This document shows positions 41,017-44,064 of a stretch of 44,064 bases of DNA, in pieces; the stretch's first letter is position 1, and every line of letters begins with the position of its first letter. The notes under the pieces were generated by a model. The model worked only from the letters and a program-made list of their open reading frames with translations. It was not told where the DNA came from and ran no database searches. This DNA comes from Pseudomonadales bacterium (GTDB lineage Bacteria; Pseudomonadota; Gammaproteobacteria; Pseudomonadales; Azotimanducaceae), in the NCBI GenBank assembly GCA_028279305.1, contig JANQOA010000005.1, positions 1 to 44,064 of the forward strand. Reading direction: 5' to 3'. Position numbers and translations under genes: made by a program.

Positions 41017-41727
41017 ATGAACTACAGATTTCAACAGTTTGCGGCGTGGGGAGGCATTATCCTTATTTTGACCGTGTTTACTTTCCTCATTGCCATGGGC
41101 TTTTTTCCGCCGCCCGGGCCCGGAGAGAGCGCGGAAGAAGTTGCCGCCCACTATGCAAGTCTTAACTGGGTGATTCTGCTCGGAGGGTCTGCCTGTGTGC
41201 AGATGTCCGCCCTTGGAATCATCTGGTGTGCCGTCGTCAGCGTTCAGTTACGCAGAATAGAGGGGGATACCCCGGCAATTTTCAGTACGTGTGCACTGGT
41301 GTGCGGACTGTTGGCCAATTCTCTTTTTGTATACGCGTGTGGGGGCTGGGTACTGGCCGCTTTTCGTCCGGACCGCGCCCCGGAAATTATCATGGCATTC
41401 AACGACTGGGCGTTTCTGCTGTTTTTGATGACGATTGGGCCGCTGATGGGGCAGGCATTGAGCATTGCCGCCGCAATATTCTCCGATGAATCCCAGGAGC
41501 CGGTTTTTCCCCGTTGGGCCGCGTTTTTTAATTGTTGGGTGGCTGCGATTTTTTTGCCCGCTTGCCTGATTCCGTTTTTCAAGGCAGGTCCGTTTGCGTG
41601 GACAGGTTTGTTTGGCTTGTGGCTGCCGGTACCCATATTTGGTATTTGGGTTATCACCATGTCCGTGCTGGTTTTGTCTGCCCTGAAGCGCCAGAGAGCC
41701 GATAGCCTGGATCCCCAATTCGCGTAA
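41017..41727 (+). CDS. Multi-pass membrane protein upstream of NorE/NorF-like genes
   Basis: 236 residues from ATG 41017 with AGGGGGGACC upstream; the frame is open further up into the regulator gene. About six transmembrane helices with a conserved-looking FFPPPGPGESAEEVAAHYASL loop after the first, and AFNDWAFLLFLMT. No metal-binding motif was recognised. It starts 46 bases after the regulator and ends 10 bases before the oxidase-subunit-III-like gene, so it is part of one operon. Confidence 0.75.
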   Translation: MNYRFQQFAAWGGIILILTVFTFLIAMGFFPPPGPGESAEEVAAHYASLNWVILLGGSACVQMSALGIIWCAVVSVQLRRIEGDTPAIFSTCALVCGLLANSLFVYACGGWVLAAFRPDRAPEIIMAFNDWAFLLFLMTIGPLMGQALSIAAAIFSDESQEPVFPRWAAFFNCWVAAIFLPACLIPFFKAGPFAWTGLFGLWLPVPIFGIWVITMSVLVLSALKRQRADSLDPQFA

Positions 41728-41737
41728 AGCAGGCAGC

Positions 41738-42325
41738 TTGAACCGTTCCTCTTCCGTAGCAGTAGGCAAGCCAACCAGACATCTTCCCGGTGAGGAGGGC
41801 ATATGGATGTTTGTTCTGGGCGATATGCTGCTGTTCTCGTTGTTTTTTGGCACTTTCTTATACTATCGGAACGAACAAATTGAGCTCTTCTTAGAAGCCC
41901 AGCTGTTGCTCAACCGGCACTATGGCGCTGTTAACACTCTGCTCCTGCTCACCAGTTCCTGGTTCATAGCCCGCGCTGTTGGGTTGTACCGTATCGGCAA
42001 CGCGGCGCCGGCAAAACAATTTATTGCCTTTGCCTTCCTCTGCGGCTTGGGGTTTGCGGTGATTAAGGTGATCGAGTTTGGCGAAAAATTTGCTGCCGGC
42101 ATCACACTGAATACCAACGATTTTTTTATGTATTACTATATGTTCACCGGTATTCATTTTGTGCATGTGCTCATCGGTTTGGGGGTCTTGTTACTGATGT
42201 GGCGCACTGCCGGGCGCACACCGACACAGCGGAGCATCATGACCTTGGAGAACGGTGCCACCTTCTGGCATATGGTTGATCTGCTGTGGATTGTTTTGTT
42301 TCCACTCATCTATTTGTTGCGCTGA
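41738..42325 (+). CDS. Haem-copper oxidase subunit III-like protein (NorE-like)
   Basis: 195 residues with five transmembrane helices and the short CoxIII pattern: LPGEEGIWMFVLGDMLLFSLFFGTFLYYR, LNTNDFFMYYYMFTGIHFVHVLIGLGVLLLMW, and NGATFWHMVDLLWIVLFPLIYLL. This length and pattern fit NorE and similar proteins accompanying nitric-oxide reductases or alternative oxidases rather than the 7-helix CoxC. TTG start at 41738. The catalytic subunits are not in the window. Confidence 0.85.
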   Translation: MNRSSSVAVGKPTRHLPGEEGIWMFVLGDMLLFSLFFGTFLYYRNEQIELFLEAQLLLNRHYGAVNTLLLLTSSWFIARAVGLYRIGNAAPAKQFIAFAFLCGLGFAVIKVIEFGEKFAAGITLNTNDFFMYYYMFTGIHFVHVLIGLGVLLLMWRTAGRTPTQRSIMTLENGATFWHMVDLLWIVLFPLIYLLR

Positions 42326-42326
42326 T

Positions 42327-42605
42327 ATGCTAACGAGTCTACGCATCACCGTGACAACTACTTGGTTAGTGCTCTTTCTGGCAACGGCCGTTTCCTGGTA
42401 CCTGGTTCCGGATGGAAAAGAGGTTGCGTCCGTAGCAGCAGGTTTGGGGATACTGACTATCGCCTTATTTAAAGTCAGACTGATCTTATTGTACTTCATG
42501 GAACTCAAGACGGCCCCGGTCGCCTGGCGCTTAACGTTCGAACTCTGGGTGCTGGCGCTGTGGACGGCTTTGGCTGTGATATGGCTGCACGAGGCTCCAC
42601 CGTGA
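42327..42605 (+). CDS. Small cytochrome-c-oxidase subunit IV-like protein (NorF-like)
   Basis: 92 residues from ATG 42327, one base after the NorE-like stop (TGA-T-ATG). Three transmembrane helices with VRLILLYFMELKTAPVAWRLTFELWVL, the hallmark of the prokaryotic COX4/NorF group. Acts beside the NorE-like subunit in the membrane. Confidence 0.82.
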   Translation: MLTSLRITVTTTWLVLFLATAVSWYLVPDGKEVASVAAGLGILTIALFKVRLILLYFMELKTAPVAWRLTFELWVLALWTALAVIWLHEAPP

Positions 42606-42681
42606 GCTCTCTCCTAACGGTTATGATCAATCTAAGACTCGGTCCAGCACGCAGAACACAATGTGCTTACGGGTGTTGTAG

Positions 42682-43254
42682 CTACTCGCGAGGTCTGCAA
42701 ATCATCCCGATACCAAAGTTGATGGCTGGGAAGGCCGGTTTAAGCGGATGGCCGGACATATCGATCACTTCGAAATAGGTTTCCACCTCGCGCCTCAAGC
42801 TCCGATAGTCGAAACCTTTGTGTTGGTTGCGCTTGACGGATTCTGTTTTACCGAGCAGGGCACAGGCCAACTCCTTGGCGGTGTGCTCATGGTAGTCTCC
42901 GCCGAGCAGCCACTTGGCGAAGTGTTTGGCCAGAAAAACTAGGCCAATCTCATTCGGCACCGTAACAAAAAGATACTGCCGGGTGGCTTGACGCTGCACC
43001 TCGAAATACGGATCCACCATGTCCGCGGGTACGTGCTCCAGCGTTTCCATGGCAAAACTGCAGCTGAATGTTTCCTCACCCAGTTGCATCTGTTCCGGCC
43101 GGGTACAGTAGCGGAATTCGACGGTTGGGTCGCCGCTCCATTTTGACTTGGCGATATCCAATCCACCCTCCCAGTTTGCGTCCAGGCCCAGATAGCGTAA
43201 GGGTTTCTTCGGCAGGGATTCGATCAACTTGCCGTCGTAGCAGCCAAGCTCCAA
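42682..43254 (-). CDS. SAM-dependent methyltransferase domain, 5' end probably lost
   Basis: 190 residues. Class I methyltransferase: motif I ELGCYDGKLIES at the very start, then YLGLDANWEGGLDIAK, motif II CSFAMETLEHVPADMVDPYF, and VTVPNEIGLVFLAKHFAKWLLGG. The TTG at 43254 lies inside motif I. Sixteen in-frame codons before it read like genuine methyltransferase sequence (RLKKLGADTYSVLELG) and end at a TAG (43308-43306), with no usable start between. The family's N-terminal portion is missing, so the gene is likely a 5'-truncated remnant or frameshifted. Confidence 0.7.
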   Translation of the reverse strand: MELGCYDGKLIESLPKKPLRYLGLDANWEGGLDIAKSKWSGDPTVEFRYCTRPEQMQLGEETFSCSFAMETLEHVPADMVDPYFEVQRQATRQYLFVTVPNEIGLVFLAKHFAKWLLGGDYHEHTAKELACALLGKTESVKRNQHKGFDYRSLRREVETYFEVIDMSGHPLKPAFPAINFGIGMICRPRE

Positions 43255-43308
43255 TACGGAATACGTATCTGCGCCGAGTTTTTTGAGGCGGTTTGAGACC
43301 CAGATCTA

Positions 43309-43772
43309 TCTGGCCGGATGGAGCCTCCGGCGCAAGCCGCCGGAAAACAACCGTTGGTTGTATGTAACATCCGTGTATTTCTCCATTTGTACAACTCGCA
43401 GTGGTACCGTCGCTGTGGGCGTTCGAACAAACCTTTGGAGTGCCTGTATGGCCGGCGGCAGATTCTACTCGTTTACAGTGTTTAGTCCAGAGTTTCTCTT
43501 AGTATTTTGGTTGGTGACAAGCCGAAATAAACAAATTGAGTTAGCGGCGTTGATTTTTCACAGGGGTGTTGTCTATATGGGTGGCTAAAATGATTCGTGG
43601 AGGGAATCATGAAGCACCATGTCCTTCCGTCCGCACTGCCTTGCTGTGGTCCAATTATTTGCTGACTATAGTGATGAGTTCAGTCGCACCAACCCGACCT
43701 TTTGATCCCGGGTGGGCAACCGCCGATTTTTTTAGGCGAGATCGCTTCAATGACGATCCGGGCGCTCTCCTT
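43309..43772. other. Gene-poor stretch between remnant methyltransferase and ABC ATPase
   Basis: About 460 bases with lower GC. Contents: a hairpin TCCGGCG-N5-CGCCGGA (43326-43344) followed by AAAACAA, and another ACAACC-GTT-GGTTGT just after it. There is also an 18-codon ORF at 43609-43665 (starts MKHHVLPSALPCC) with a good GGAGGG ribosome site that stops at once. No family match in longer frames. It looks like a worn-down boundary region. Confidence 0.5.
43326..43344. terminator. GC hairpin near the methyltransferase remnant
   Basis: TCCGGCG, loop CAAGC, CGCCGGA; a 7-bp stem. The minus-strand reading has a T-run (TTGTTTT) before rather than after the stem; the plus-strand reading has only A-rich sequence after it. 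Terminator function is therefore uncertain. Confidence 0.3.
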
Positions 43773-44063
43773 CTAGTCGCGACTGATGACGCCGTAGGGG
43801 AGGCATAGGGGGGCGCCGGTCTCGGGATCTGTGAGGATGCGAGCGCGCACCCCAAACACCTCGGCCAGCAGCACAGCTGTCAGCACCTCTCGCGGCGAGC
43901 CGTCAGCGACGATTCGCCCGCGGTCGAGCGCAACCAGGCGTTCCGCGTAGCGCGCCGCCTGGTTGAGATCGTGCAGCACCAGTACGATCGTCATCCCTCG
44001 CTCGCGGTTGAGCCGGCGGATCAGGTCGAGCACCTCCAGCTGATGCCCGATGTCGAGGAAGGT
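43773..44063 (-). CDS. FecE/BtuD-type ABC transporter ATPase, C-terminal part (truncated by window)
   Basis: Frame open to the window end, so the N-terminus with Walker A and the signature motif lies outside. Visible: [19 protein letters not shown] just after Walker B, the H-loop in [35 protein letters not shown], and the C-terminal [22 protein letters not shown]. This is the ATPase of iron-siderophore or cobalamin importers. GC and codon use are markedly higher than in the stretch before it. The genes for its permease and binding protein would be further on. Confidence 0.85.
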   Translation of the reverse strand, partial: TFLDIGHQLEVLDLIRRLNRERGMTIVLVLHDLNQAARYAERLVALDRGRIVADGSPREVLTAVLLAEVFGVRARILTDPETGAPLCLPYGVISRD

Positions 44064-44064
44064 C

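Noticed and set aside
43566-43808. 80-codon plus-strand frame before the ABC gene
   Set aside because: No family resemblance, no good ribosome site, and it overlaps the end of the ABC ATPase.

Overview
The window reads as a stretch of a free-living, aerobic gammaproteobacterial chromosome. GC is moderately high and genes are densely packed on both strands. The pointers are a FAD-oxidoreductase/SelD fusion, a DamX-like SPOR protein, a MetX-family acyltransferase of the Xanthomonas type, a NorE/NorF-like pair, and many small regulator/VOC/hydrolase genes. The genus cannot be fixed from sequence alone. I saw no rRNA, tRNA, CRISPR array, transposase or phage gene.

Layout. 1-6.5 kb: the 3' part of the SelD fusion overlapping a DsbA-family gene, convergent with a MetX-like acyltransferase; then a crotonase, a membrane-anchored SGNH hydrolase and a DamX-like SPOR protein. 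6.5-14.5 kb: PAS protein, GGDEF diguanylate cyclase, BmrR-type MerR regulator, c-type cytochrome lipoprotein, TfoX C-domain protein with a VOC protein, small hypotheticals, a secreted protein, and a LysR gene divergent from a DUF2306 membrane protein. 14.7-20 kb: an unrecognised membrane-anchored protein, an NmrA-like reductase divergent from its probable TetR regulator (clear promoter and palindrome), an AraC regulator, and a VOC group that includes a LuxR-type-HTH/VOC fusion. 20-24 kb: methyltransferase, secreted protein, and two exported ankyrin proteins in a tight row. 24-31 kb: an alpha/beta-hydrolase lipoprotein coupled to a membrane protein, divergent from a LysR gene; HAD phosphatase and DUF3592 protein; esterase with a HEAT-like protein; isochorismatase-like hydrolase. 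31-36.4 kb: an ArsR/SRPBCC pair divergent from a VOC gene around a perfect palindrome, then DUF4019, SnoaL-like, PNPOx-like, tautomerase, GrpB, a second DUF2306 protein and a DUF4760-like protein.

36.5-42.6 kb is the most interesting part. It starts with a secreted protein of 705 residues that carries the N-terminal beta-sandwich and Cys-His-Asp core of animal (TG2/factor XIII-type) transglutaminases. Next is a serine hydroxymethyltransferase preceded by a textbook ZTP (pfl) riboswitch. Then comes a MerR-HTH/MEDS regulator, preceded by a 20-bp perfect palindrome, and a row of a membrane protein, a NorE-like oxidase subunit III and a NorF-like small subunit.

42.6-44.06 kb: a methyltransferase whose 5' end looks cut off, about 500 bp without a recognisable gene, and the C-terminal part of a FecE/BtuD-type ABC ATPase running off the window. 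This end looks like a rearrangement or transfer boundary, or an assembly join.
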